Positions 43,358 through 51,621 of a stretch of 64,000 bases of DNA are shown one piece after another (position 1 is the stretch's first letter; each line of letters begins with the position of its first letter). The stretch is taken from assembly GCF_009604405.1 (NCBI RefSeq), contig NZ_WEGK01000001.1:620001-684000 (forward strand), read 5' to 3'. Source of the DNA: Nocardia macrotermitis (lineage in GTDB: Bacteria; Actinomycetota; Actinomycetes; Mycobacteriales; Mycobacteriaceae). Below the pieces are notes generated by a model. That model searched no databases. It was not told the origin of the DNA and saw only the letters and a list, made by a program, of their open reading frames with translations. The position numbers and the translations under genes were made by a program.

Positions 43358-43374
43358 CCGAGGGAAGGGCCGCC

Positions 43375-43785
43375 ATGCGTGCCGTATTGCGTTGGTTCCT
43401 CATCGTTTTCGGCGTCGCCTGCGCACTGATCGCACTGGCGCACATCTTCATCGGCCCGCGCACCATCATCGGCGCGAACACCCCCAACGCCACCCTCGAC
43501 GGCGATATGCGCATGGTGATGGTGCTGTTCCTGACCTACGGCCTGCTATGCGTCTGGGCCGCAAGGGATCTGGACCGTCACGCGGGCCTGATCCACCTGC
43601 TCATGCTGGTCTTCTTCGTCGGTGGCCTGGTCCGTCTGTTGACCGTGGCCTACGTCGGCTGGCCGCACTGGTTCTACATCGCCATGCTCGTCGTCGAAAT
43701 CGTTGTGCCGCTGATCTATTCGCCGCTCCTGCGACAGCTCACCGGCCGCCCGACAGCCGCGGACCTGACCGAACTCGCCCGGTAG
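43375..43785 (+). CDS. DUF4345 family membrane protein
   Basis: A 136-residue protein with four TM segments (FLIVFGVACALIALAHIFIG, MVMVLFLTYGLLCVWAA, LLMLVFFVGGLVRLLTV, FYIAMLVVEIVVPLIYSPL). The GPRTIIG element after TM1 and YGLL/VGGLVRL positions fit DUF4345. Function unknown; these are often controlled by an adjacent TetR, as here. The start is ATG 43375 with GAGGGAAGG upstream. Confidence 0.82.
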   Translation: MRAVLRWFLIVFGVACALIALAHIFIGPRTIIGANTPNATLDGDMRMVMVLFLTYGLLCVWAARDLDRHAGLIHLLMLVFFVGGLVRLLTVAYVGWPHWFYIAMLVVEIVVPLIYSPLLRQLTGRPTAADLTELAR

Positions 43786-43922
43786 CCACCAGCAGCGACC
43801 GACAAGCCCCCCGGCGGTCATCGGCCGATGGACCGAGTTCCGACAGTGAGCTCATCGAGAACCGCTTCGACAAGAGCCACATCAGCGGACTCATCCGATT
43901 CGGGAGGGTGGCACGATGCGCG

Positions 43923-44714
43923 TCATCCCGAGGCACGCCCATCGGCCCGAACCGCGAGGTCGACACCCAGGATCCGGTCCAGAGTGCGGGCACCCGAATC
44001 GGTGAGTTGCAGCGCGCGGCGGGTGCGGTGACGGACCACCCAGCCCGCCGATTCCATCCGGGTCAGGAGTGCCGCGCCGAGTGCGCCGCTGAGGTGATGA
44101 CGCTGTTCGCTCCAGTCGACGCAGAAACGCAGCAGCGGGCGACGCTGGTCGCTGGTCGCGGCCAGATCGACACCCAGCGCGGCGAAGATCGGCTCGGCGT
44201 CGGGACCCAGTTCGTAGGGGTGGGCATGAACAGGGGCGGACAACCGATCCCCGTCGGCACGTTCGATACCGGACAACCCATCGGTGCGGATCAGGGCACC
44301 GCGATCGAGCAGCGCCTCGGTGACCGCGACACCGAGCCGACCGGCAAGATGGTCGTAGCAACTGCGCGCACGACGCAGCGCCGCGGCCCGCGTCGACTCC
44401 CGCAGCGAACGCACCGGCCGCGTCGGAGCGAGCGCGGCCACCGCCTCGATCGCGGCGCCGACCCGCGCATCGGCCAAACGGTAGTAGCGATGCCGCCCCG
44501 AACGCTCCACACTCAGCAACCCGCCATCCACCAGCCGCGCGAGATGCTCACTCGCCGTGGACGCCGCCACCCCCGCCTCCGCAGCCAGCACCGACGCCGG
44601 CAGCGCCCGCCCATCCGCCAGGCTGAGCAGCACCCGCGCCCGCGTCGCATCGGCCAGCAGCGCGCCGATCGACGCGACATCGGCGTATCCGTACAGGGGC
44701 CGGTCATCGGTCAT
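43923..44714 (-). CDS. ArsR-family winged-helix regulator
   Basis: A 263-residue regulator. The ArsR HTH is at the N-terminus: IGALLADATRARVLLSLADGRALPASVLAAEAGVAASTASEHLARLVDGGLLSVERSGRHRYYRLAD. The long C-terminal part (LRRARSCYDHLAGRLGVAVTEALLDRG, ..., LLRFCVDWSEQRHHLSGALGAALLTRM) is typical of actinobacterial regulators beside exporters. It is divergent from a 14-TM MFS gene. Its first codons (PLYGYADVASI) are duplicated upstream in non-coding DNA. The ribosome site is weak. Confidence 0.9.
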   Translation of the reverse strand: MTDDRPLYGYADVASIGALLADATRARVLLSLADGRALPASVLAAEAGVAASTASEHLARLVDGGLLSVERSGRHRYYRLADARVGAAIEAVAALAPTRPVRSLRESTRAAALRRARSCYDHLAGRLGVAVTEALLDRGALIRTDGLSGIERADGDRLSAPVHAHPYELGPDAEPIFAALGVDLAATSDQRRPLLRFCVDWSEQRHHLSGALGAALLTRMESAGWVVRHRTRRALQLTDSGARTLDRILGVDLAVRADGRASG

Positions 44715-44964
44715 CCCCCAAGTCTGCCCCGCCGACACTTCGGTATCGACCGAACCATGAGCGCGCCGACGGCATCCGAAGCAACCGCATGGCGAGGCAA
44801 CCTGTACACGCCCATTCTTCCGTCCACACCGAAGTATCGACGCGACATCGGCGTATCCGTACAGGGGCCGGTATCGACCGAACCATGAGCGCGCCGACGG
44901 TATTCGAAGCGACCGCACGGCGAGGCGACCTGTACGTGCCCATTCTTCGGTCCACACCGAAGTT
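44668..44964. repeat. Tandem duplication of the ArsR/MFS control region
   Basis: A 37-bp segment (44668-44704, the first codons of the ArsR gene) recurs exactly at 44836-44872. A 95-bp segment (44742-44836) recurs at 44870-44964 with about 9 mismatches. A 40-bp stretch around the ArsR start codon is missing from the second copy. Each copy carries operator-like palindromes: TTCGGT-ATCG-ACCGAA (44739-44754), CTTCCGT-CCAC-ACCGAAG (44817-44834), a decayed third (44868-44882) and a perfect CTTCGGT-CCAC-ACCGAAG (44945-44962). Confidence 0.9.
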
Positions 44965-44986
44965 TTCCGGGGAAACACTGGGAGAC

Positions 44987-46378
44987 ATGAGCATTTCGAA
45001 TCCCGTTGTGGGGGAATCCGTCCGGGTGCGGCCGGGGCGGGTGTTGGGGGTGATGTGTGCGGGCATGTTCCTGGTGCTGCTGGACGTCACGATCGTCAAT
45101 GTCGCGTTGCCGAGCATCGGGCACGGGTTGCGGTCGGATGTGTCGATGTTGCAGTGGGTCGTCGACGGATATGTGGTGGCCATCGCCGGGCTGCTGCTGG
45201 CGGGCGGCACCGTCGGCGATCGGATCGGGCATCGGCGGGTGCTGCTGACCGGGTTCGCGGTCTTCGGTATCGCCTCGCTGGTCTGTGCGCTCGCACCGGA
45301 TATCGGCGTGCTGATCGGAGCGCGCATCGTGCAGGGCGTGGGCGGGGCGCTGCTGCTGCCGGGGACGATGGCGGTCATCGTGGAGGTGTTCCCGGATCGC
45401 GGTGCGCAGGCGCGCGCGCTCGGGACCTGGGCGGCGATCTCGTCGCTGGCGCTGCCCGCGGGTCCGCTGCTGGGCGGCCTGCTCACCGGCTGGTTCGGCT
45501 GGCGTCCGGTGTTCTGGATCAATGTGCCGCTGACCGTCCTGGTCATCCTCGCGACCTTGCGCACGGTGCCGCATCGTCCGGGCGTGGCACGTGAGCGGAT
45601 CGATCTCGTCGGGCTGACCGGCTTCGTCCTCGGACTGGGCGGGCTGGTGTTCACCGTCATCTCGATCGGTCACCACGCCGGATGGCCGACGATCACCGCC
45701 GCGGCCGTGGTGACGATCGCGGCCCTGACCACCGCGCTGCTGTCCTCGGCCCGTAGCACGAATCCGGTACTCCCCTTGGATCTGTTGCGGCACAAGGACT
45801 TCCTGAGCCCCAACCTGGTGGCCCTGACCATGAACCTGATCTTCAACGGCCTGCTGTTCGTCACCAGCCTCTATCTCCAGGATGTCCTGGGCTATTCGCC
45901 GCTGTCGTCCGGCCTGGCGGTGCTGCCCCTCGCGGTGCCACTGGTCGTGCTCGCGCCGGTGTCCGGCCGCATCACCGCCCGCCGCGGCCCGCGCACCGCC
46001 GTGGCCCTCGGCTGCGTCCTCGCGATCCTCGGCACGCTGCTGCTGACCCGATTGCAGGCCGACGGCGGAATCGGTTGGCTGCTCACCGGATTCGGCGTGC
46101 TGGGCTGCGGCGCGGGCCTGATCACCGCCTCGGTCGTGGCCGCCGTGGTCCGCGCGACGCCCGCCGACCGCTCCGGCCTCGCGACGGGCACCTCCAACAC
46201 CGCACGTCAGATCGGCACCGCCACCGGCGTCGCCGTCTTCGGCGCGGTCGCGGGCTCGCCCGCCAGCGGCCACTTCGTGCACTCGATCCACCTGCTGGCC
46301 GTGGCCTCCGCGATCGCCTGCGCCACGGCGCTGGTCGTCACCGGATACGGCGTCGCGGGACGTCCCGCGGACCACTGA
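44987..46378 (+). CDS. MFS drug exporter, 14-TM EmrB/QacA type
   Basis: A 463-residue DHA2-family exporter. TM1 carries LVLLDVTIVNVALPSI, the motif-A loop is GDRIGHRRVLL, and motif C is ALPAGPLLGGLLTGWFGWRPVFWINVP. Proton-driven drug efflux is the family role. The start is ATG 44987 with GGGAG upstream. It is controlled from the duplicated ArsR operator region; the last palindrome sits 25 bp before its start. Confidence 0.93.
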   Translation: MSISNPVVGESVRVRPGRVLGVMCAGMFLVLLDVTIVNVALPSIGHGLRSDVSMLQWVVDGYVVAIAGLLLAGGTVGDRIGHRRVLLTGFAVFGIASLVCALAPDIGVLIGARIVQGVGGALLLPGTMAVIVEVFPDRGAQARALGTWAAISSLALPAGPLLGGLLTGWFGWRPVFWINVPLTVLVILATLRTVPHRPGVARERIDLVGLTGFVLGLGGLVFTVISIGHHAGWPTITAAAVVTIAALTTALLSSARSTNPVLPLDLLRHKDFLSPNLVALTMNLIFNGLLFVTSLYLQDVLGYSPLSSGLAVLPLAVPLVVLAPVSGRITARRGPRTAVALGCVLAILGTLLLTRLQADGGIGWLLTGFGVLGCGAGLITASVVAAVVRATPADRSGLATGTSNTARQIGTATGVAVFGAVAGSPASGHFVHSIHLLAVASAIACATALVVTGYGVAGRPADH

Positions 46379-46501
46379 ACGAGCCGACACAGCAGCACTT
46401 CCCATCCACCGACCGGCCGCCGGGATAAACTTTCGAACGAACGAGCGAACCGGTCGGCAACGAAAGTGTGCGGGCGGAGGCCGAAGATACAGGTGGTGAG
46501 G

Positions 46502-47677
46502 ATGACGACCGTGGGCGAGCAGACCGGGGTGCCCGACGATCTGCGCGACACCGTCACGTTCGAACTCGAGGAGCTCGACGAGACGGTGGCCACGATGGTG
46601 GCCGATCAGGCGCAGGAACGTCCGCGCGACGGCGAGTTCATCACCCAGCGGCTCGGCCTGGACGGCGAACGACCCGAAACGCTCACCCTCATCGGCGCTC
46701 GCTACGAACTGTCCCGAGATCGCGTGCGCCAGTTGTACACTCGCGCCGTCGGCCAGATGGTGCGGCGGGTGCAGGCCACCGGTCTGCCCGACACCGCGCT
46801 GTTCGCCGAACGCTATCCGGTCGGCTGGGGCGATCAACGTCTGGTGCGGACCCTGCTCGGCGAGATCTACGCGACCGATACCGATATCGCCGGACAGGAC
46901 TGGGCCTACCTGCGGCTGCGACTGGCCGGACACGCCCTGCTGGACGCGAAACGCCTGGCGGGCTTCGTCTTCCAGCAGATCGCCGGATGGCAGCAGCGCG
47001 GCCGCTGGCACGCGGTCCCGCGATTCACCGAACCCGTTGCCGGACAGTTGATCCCGCTGATCCGCCGCACCGACTGGGCCGACGGCGACCCCGCGCCGCT
47101 ACCGGAACTGCCACTGACCACGATCGACATCGCCGACGACGCCCGCGGCTCGATCTTCGCCGAAAAGCTCGGCCGCGAAACGAGTTTCGACACGGCCCTG
47201 GAGGCGCGACTGCTGCGCATGCTCGACGAGAGCGAACAGGTCGCCGCCTACCTCGAACGTCCCCTCGCGATCGACTATCGCCTCGACGAGATCGATCGCG
47301 TGCACTACCCCACCGCCGCCGCCCGGCTCACCGACGGACGCGCACTACTGATCGATGTCGTCCCGCTGGCCCGAATCGCGGTGCACGGCAACCGGATCAA
47401 ACTCGCGGCCGCCCGCGCCGCGGCCCACGATCGCGGCTGGGGACATCTGGTGTTCACCGGCAGCCGACTCGGCGAACCCGACCTGCGCGCCCACCCGATC
47501 CCCGCGTACGCCGAGAACATCCTGCGCAACCGCCTGACCGAGAGCCCACTGGACTGGACCGAATTCCGCCGCTACCGCGACGAGACCGGCCTCCAGCTCA
47601 CCGACCTGAGCGCGCTGACGCTGCGCCACGGCTGGCGCTGGGACCGCGGCCCGTTCCGGTTGAGCCGAGCGGGCTGA
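46502..47677 (+). CDS. Sigma-region-4-like HTH protein with a degenerate TnsA-type nuclease domain
   Basis: A 391-residue cytoplasmic protein. Residues 45-90 (ITQRLGLDGERPETLTLIGARYELSRDRVRQLYTRAV) closely resemble region 4.2 of a primary sigma factor. A helical middle follows. From about 225, SFDTALEARLLRMLDESEQVAAYLERPLAIDY, YPTAAARLTDGRALLIDVVP and KLAAARAAAHDRGWGHLVFTG follow the TnsA/PD-(D/E)XK layout. The usual YxPD is YPT and the E-V-K is D-V-V-P, so metal-ligand and lysine positions are lost. Probably a DNA-binding regulator and not an active nuclease. ATG 46502 follows AGGTGGTGAGG. Confidence 0.65.
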   Translation: MTTVGEQTGVPDDLRDTVTFELEELDETVATMVADQAQERPRDGEFITQRLGLDGERPETLTLIGARYELSRDRVRQLYTRAVGQMVRRVQATGLPDTALFAERYPVGWGDQRLVRTLLGEIYATDTDIAGQDWAYLRLRLAGHALLDAKRLAGFVFQQIAGWQQRGRWHAVPRFTEPVAGQLIPLIRRTDWADGDPAPLPELPLTTIDIADDARGSIFAEKLGRETSFDTALEARLLRMLDESEQVAAYLERPLAIDYRLDEIDRVHYPTAAARLTDGRALLIDVVPLARIAVHGNRIKLAAARAAAHDRGWGHLVFTGSRLGEPDLRAHPIPAYAENILRNRLTESPLDWTEFRRYRDETGLQLTDLSALTLRHGWRWDRGPFRLSRAG

Positions 47678-47713
47678 CCGGCCGGACGCACCGGGTCGCC
47701 CCGGAATACCGGA

Positions 47714-48661
47714 TCAGCGCAGGATCATCGCCGAAGCGACGAACGCCACGATGACCAGCATCGCGAAGCACGTGATCAACTGCCAGTGCGTCACCGCCGT
47801 GCGCTGCCGCTCGACCGTCAGGCGCAGGGTGGCATCGACCCGGCTGTGATCGGCCAGCCGCCGGCGCGCGGTGTCGAGTTCCTCGGCGACCTGCTCGGCC
47901 CGCTCCAGCCGGTGCATCAGCTTGTGCACCTGTTTGGCCTTGTCGCGGGTCGCCTTGCGCGCCAGGGCCAGTGCCGTGCGCTGGTTCACCAGTTCCTGAC
48001 GCTGCTGCGCGATCACCGCGGCCTGGGTCCGCGTGTGCTGCTCCCACGTGCTCACCGTCGCCCAACCTCCTGCGGTCTCGTCGCGATATCCGAAGGCAAC
48101 CTGCGCGGCGACCCACTCCTGCATGAATTCTCGCACCGTCCACGCCTGCTCCCGCGGTCGCGCGAGCCCGTTCGGCCCGGCCTCGAGCAGACCCGACACC
48201 ACCCGGTAGTCGCAACCGTCGGCCGCGAAGTCGTCCACGGCCACACCGGGCACCTGCGCCACCCAGAATCCGGGCGGGCACAGCCACAGCACCTCGTCCA
48301 CGCCGACCGCGCGCAGCCGGGCAGTGCGCTCGAGCGCGAAGCCGACATGCACCGGCGCACTGCACACTTCGATCGCGCAGAGCCGAGATCCGGTGCGCCA
48401 CAACAGGCCCGGGGTCTGCGCGCCGACCGGCTTGTCCACCTCGGCGTCGTGCGCGCCCTCGGCCAGCAACCGGCCGCGCAACCAGTACTTGAAGCGCTGC
48501 ACATCCCAGTGGCAGTCGCCGCAACCGGGTTCGCGGCACCGCTCGCCCGGCTGATGCCCGCGCGGATTCGGTTCCACCACAGGAAGACCCGACGGTTCGG
48601 GCGCGCTCAGCAGTAACGCCTGCCCCGTCCCGGAATCGACGCGTTTCTCACGTTCGGCCAT
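47714..48661 (-). CDS. Membrane-anchored CoiA-like protein with coiled coil
   Basis: A 315-residue protein. A Cys cluster (RCREPGCGDCHWDVQRFKYWL, 42-61) leads into a domain resembling the CoiA competence nuclease (LLWRTGSRLCAIEVCSAPVHVGFALERTARLRAVGVDEVLWLCPP, about 87-130), though the acidic residue before the IE-x-C strand is not obvious. Residues about 205-292 are coiled coil, and the C-terminus is a single TM helix (WQLITCFAMLVIVAFVASAMIL). ATG 48661 is chosen for GAGGTG 5 bp upstream. It converges on the sigma-4/TnsA-like gene 36 bp away. Function unknown. Confidence 0.65.
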   Translation of the reverse strand: MAEREKRVDSGTGQALLLSAPEPSGLPVVEPNPRGHQPGERCREPGCGDCHWDVQRFKYWLRGRLLAEGAHDAEVDKPVGAQTPGLLWRTGSRLCAIEVCSAPVHVGFALERTARLRAVGVDEVLWLCPPGFWVAQVPGVAVDDFAADGCDYRVVSGLLEAGPNGLARPREQAWTVREFMQEWVAAQVAFGYRDETAGGWATVSTWEQHTRTQAAVIAQQRQELVNQRTALALARKATRDKAKQVHKLMHRLERAEQVAEELDTARRRLADHSRVDATLRLTVERQRTAVTHWQLITCFAMLVIVAFVASAMILR

Positions 48662-48937
48662 GCTCGCACCTCGACGCTCGGCTCCGGCACGTGCCGGTGG
48701 TTCGGCCGTACCCACTGCCCACTCGCTACGCTCGCCCATGCGACCACCGCCCCTACACCGTGCACCGGCGGCACATCCGAAACCGCCCCCTCTAGAGTGC
48801 CGCAAAGATCGCCTCTCGGCACCGCGTCCTGACTACTTTCGTTATGCAACCGGGAGCCGCGCGTGATCATGAGCCCCGCCCACAGCACCAGCCGATCTCA
48901 GCGCTACTGTGTCCTGCTCGGCACACGACTCATCCGA

Positions 48938-49460
48938 CCTCGACGCACGGCCGCATCCGGTCCTGCCCCACGGCCGCACCCAGTCCTTTCCCACGGCCGC
49001 ACCCGGTCCCGACCCACAGCCACACCCAGTCCTGCCTCACAGCCGCACCCAGTCCTTTCCCACGGCCGCACCCAGTCCTGCCCCACAGCCACACCCAGTC
49101 CCGACCCACAGCCACACCCAGTCCCGACCCACAGCCACACCCAGTCCCGACCCACAGCCACACCCAGTCCCGACCCACGGCCACACCCGGTCCCGACCCA
49201 CGGCCACACCCGGTCCCGACCCACAGCCACACCCGGTCCCGACCCACAGCCACACCCAGTCCCGACCCACAGCGGCATCCGGCCTCAACGCACGGCCGCA
49301 TCCGGTCCCGACACCAGGCTGCATCCGGCCTCGGCACGTGACGGGGTCTGGTCTCGACCCACGGCCGTGTCCACGCTCGACGCGCGGCTGTGCCGACCTC
49401 GACGCGGGGCCGTTGCCGACCTCGACGCGGGGCCGTTGCCGACCTCGACGCGGCGATTTC
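48938..49460. repeat. 23-bp minisatellite array, about 22 degenerate units
   Basis: A period of exactly 23 bp runs through the region. The middle block is dominated by units containing CCCGACCCACAGCCACACC; the right end has units containing GACCTCGACGCGGGGCCGTT. The period is not a multiple of three, so reading frames rotate and stay open in several frames on both strands, giving false long frames. No gene is supported in 48662-49499. Confidence 0.92.
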
Positions 49461-49464
49461 GACC

Positions 49465-49493
49465 TTGGCGCGTCGAACCCCGGCCGCTACGCT
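49465..49493 (+). promoter_or_regulatory. Promoter of the MFS gene, leaderless
   Basis: TTGGCG (49465-49470) and TACGCT (49488-49493) are separated by 17 bp. The predicted start of transcription coincides with the A of ATG 49500, six bases after the -10. The promoter lies immediately after the 23-bp repeat array. Confidence 0.6.
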
Positions 49494-49499
49494 GCGCTG

Positions 49500-50702
49500 A
49501 TGAAGCCCACCGAATACACGAATGTATCGTCGCGGATCCGCGACGCGCGGGTGGCCAATTCGGTGGCCTTCGCACTCCAGGGGTTCTTCCTGGCCGTGAT
49601 CCTCACCGAACTGCCGCAGGCGCAGTCGCGGTTCGGTCTGAGCGACACACTGATCCTGGTCGCGGTGGTGGTCATTTCGCTGTTGGCCGCGGCGGGAAGC
49701 GTGGTGGCCGAGCAGCTCGCGGTGCGGTGGTCGAGCCGGGTGACGTTGCGGATCGGGCTCGGGCTGATCGCGGTCACCGGTGTGGTCATCGCCTTCGCCC
49801 CCGATCAGCCGGTGTTGTTCGCGGCGCTGGGCGGGTACGGCGTCGCGGTCGGCATCGTCGACGCCAGCACCAATATGCAGGCGGTGTTCATCCAGCACGG
49901 CTACGGGCGGTTCGTGCTGTCCTCGTTCTACGCCGCGTGGAGTGCGGGCTCGATCCTCGGCGCACTGTTCGTCTCCGGATCCGAGAAACTCCACGTCACC
50001 TGGACCGAGGCGGTATTCGTCGCGGCGATGGTGGTGCTGCTGGCCGGGCTCGTCTCCGGACCGCGACTGCTGGGCACCCGGCAGGCCGAGGCCGAACCGA
50101 CCGAGGCCGAGCACGCGGCCGTCGTCCCGCTGCGGGCCTACCTCATGCTGGGTCTGGCGATGGCGCTGGTGTTCGCGATCGATCTGGCCGTCGGCAACTG
50201 GTCGGCGCTGTATCTGAAGAACGAACTGCTGTCCTCTTCGGCGACCGCGGCCCTGGCGCTGGCCGCCTACCAGGGCGCATCGTTGCTGACCAGGCTCACC
50301 GGCGATCTGTGGGTGCGGCGGTTCGGGCCCCGCGCGGTCGTGCGCGTCGCCGCCGGAATCGGAATGATCGGACTGCTGATCGTGGTGTGCGCGCCCGGCC
50401 CGGTATCCGCGCTGATCGGCTTCCTGATCGCCGGAATCGGCCTGCCCGTGATCGCGCCGCTGTGCTTCAGCGAGGCCGGACGGCTCACCGGCGGCTCCGG
50501 CCTGGACGCGGTCATCGCTCGCCTGAACCTGTTCAACTACGCGGGCACCCTCATCGGCGGCGGCGTGGTCGGCGCGGTATCGGACCTGTCGAGTCTGCGC
50601 ATCGGATTCGTCATACCGCTGCTGTTCGCCGCCGCGCTGATCGTGTTCGCCCGCACCTTCCACGCCCGCACGACCGCGCACGAACCGGACGAATCGACCT
50701 GA
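49500..50702 (+). CDS. MFS transporter, FucP/YbjJ-like
   Basis: A 400-residue, 12-TM protein. VANSVAFALQGFFLAVILTELPQAQSRFGLSD opens TM1, DASTNMQAVFIQHGYGRFVLSSFYAAWSAGSILGAL is the central conserved stretch of this branch, and LTGDLWVRRFGPR is the second-half motif A. Substrate unknown. The start is ATG 49500 by the leaderless promoter; the open frame upstream is repeat sequence. A GNAT gene follows 40 bp downstream. Confidence 0.9.
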   Translation: MKPTEYTNVSSRIRDARVANSVAFALQGFFLAVILTELPQAQSRFGLSDTLILVAVVVISLLAAAGSVVAEQLAVRWSSRVTLRIGLGLIAVTGVVIAFAPDQPVLFAALGGYGVAVGIVDASTNMQAVFIQHGYGRFVLSSFYAAWSAGSILGALFVSGSEKLHVTWTEAVFVAAMVVLLAGLVSGPRLLGTRQAEAEPTEAEHAAVVPLRAYLMLGLAMALVFAIDLAVGNWSALYLKNELLSSSATAALALAAYQGASLLTRLTGDLWVRRFGPRAVVRVAAGIGMIGLLIVVCAPGPVSALIGFLIAGIGLPVIAPLCFSEAGRLTGGSGLDAVIARLNLFNYAGTLIGGGVVGAVSDLSSLRIGFVIPLLFAAALIVFARTFHARTTAHEPDEST

Positions 50703-50742
50703 CCGGTACGTCACGGCCCGGCGGCGCGGCCGATGTGATGCG

Positions 50743-51312
50743 ATGGTTCGCGTGAACGACGACACCATGGTCACCGTGGACCGTGCCGGACTCTGGGACG
50801 CCGAGGCCATCTCCGATGTCGCGGCCGCGACCTTCCCACTCGCCTGTCCGCCCGGCCTGGCCACGGCCGATATCGAGACCTACATCGACGAGGCGCTCTC
50901 GGACGAACGGTTCGGCGACTATCTCAGCGACCCCGACCGCACCGTGCTCAAGGCGGTATCCGGCGGGCAGATCGTCGGCTACACCATGCTGATCGGGGGC
51001 GGCCCCACCGATCCGGTCGTCGCGGGCGCGGTGGACCTGCGGCCGGTGCTGGAGATCAACAAGATGTACGTGCTGTCCGGCCACCACGGCAGCGGGGTGT
51101 CCACCGCGCTGATGACCGCAGCCCTGGACCACGCCCGCGACCACGGCTACGCGGGCGCCTGGCTGGGCGTCAACCAGGACAACGCCCGCGCCCAGCGCTT
51201 CTACACCAAACGCGGCTTCCACGCCGTCGGCACCCGCACCTTCACCGTAGGCGACACCATCTGCCACGACTACCTCATGCAACACGCTTTGGAGCCTGCC
51301 GCTTCGACCTGA
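50743..51312 (+). CDS. GNAT-family N-acetyltransferase
   Basis: A 189-residue acetyltransferase. The acetyl-CoA site is LEINKMYVLSGHHGSGVSTALMTAALDHARDHGYAGAWLGV, with the R/Q-x-x-G-x-G/A loop altered to HHGSGVS, followed by NARAQRFYTKRGFHAVG. The substrate could be a small amine or a protein N-terminus. Neither ATG 50743 nor GTG 50752 has a ribosome site. It precedes the conserved zapE-ribD-aftC block, where mycobacteria also carry a GNAT gene (Rv2669, from memory). Confidence 0.88.
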   Translation: MVRVNDDTMVTVDRAGLWDAEAISDVAAATFPLACPPGLATADIETYIDEALSDERFGDYLSDPDRTVLKAVSGGQIVGYTMLIGGGPTDPVVAGAVDLRPVLEINKMYVLSGHHGSGVSTALMTAALDHARDHGYAGAWLGVNQDNARAQRFYTKRGFHAVGTRTFTVGDTICHDYLMQHALEPAAST

Positions 51313-51355
51313 AATCCGTTCCAGCCGAACGTATTACGGTCCCACAGCCCCCCTA

Positions 51356-51530
51356 CCCCACGAACGCACAGCCCCACGCACGACCCCACGAACGCACAGC
51401 CCCACGCACGACCCCACGAACGCACAGCCCCACGCACGCACGGCCCTACGCACGGACGCACGGGCACGACCCCACAGCCCCACGCACGAACGCACGCCCC
51501 ACGGACACAGACGCACAAACGCACAGACGT
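51356..51530. repeat. 28-bp tandem repeat, three clean copies plus decayed units
   Basis: Units starting at 51356, 51384 and 51412 are essentially identical, each combining CCCCACGAACGCACAGCCCC with CACGCACGA. Beyond 51440 the array decays into CACGCACG/ACGCACA variants. It fills the 309-bp space between the convergent GNAT and phosphatase genes, where no gene is supported. Confidence 0.9.
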
Positions 51531-51621
51531 GTGTTATCCGGTCAGGGTGCCACCCCTGGCAGTACCGACGACGCGGCGATCCGAACGACGCGATGTTCGC
51601 CCGCCGATCCGGTGATGGCGA

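Noticed and set aside
48938..49460. Possible CRISPR array
   Set aside because: Units are contiguous and degenerate with no unique spacers, and no cas genes are near. The same holds for the 28-bp array at 51356.
48909..50864. Very long open frames on both strands across 48.9-50.9 kb, including a ~640-codon minus-strand frame
   Set aside because: They are opened by the 23-bp repeat array and the antisense of the MFS gene; no recognisable domains and no ribosome sites.
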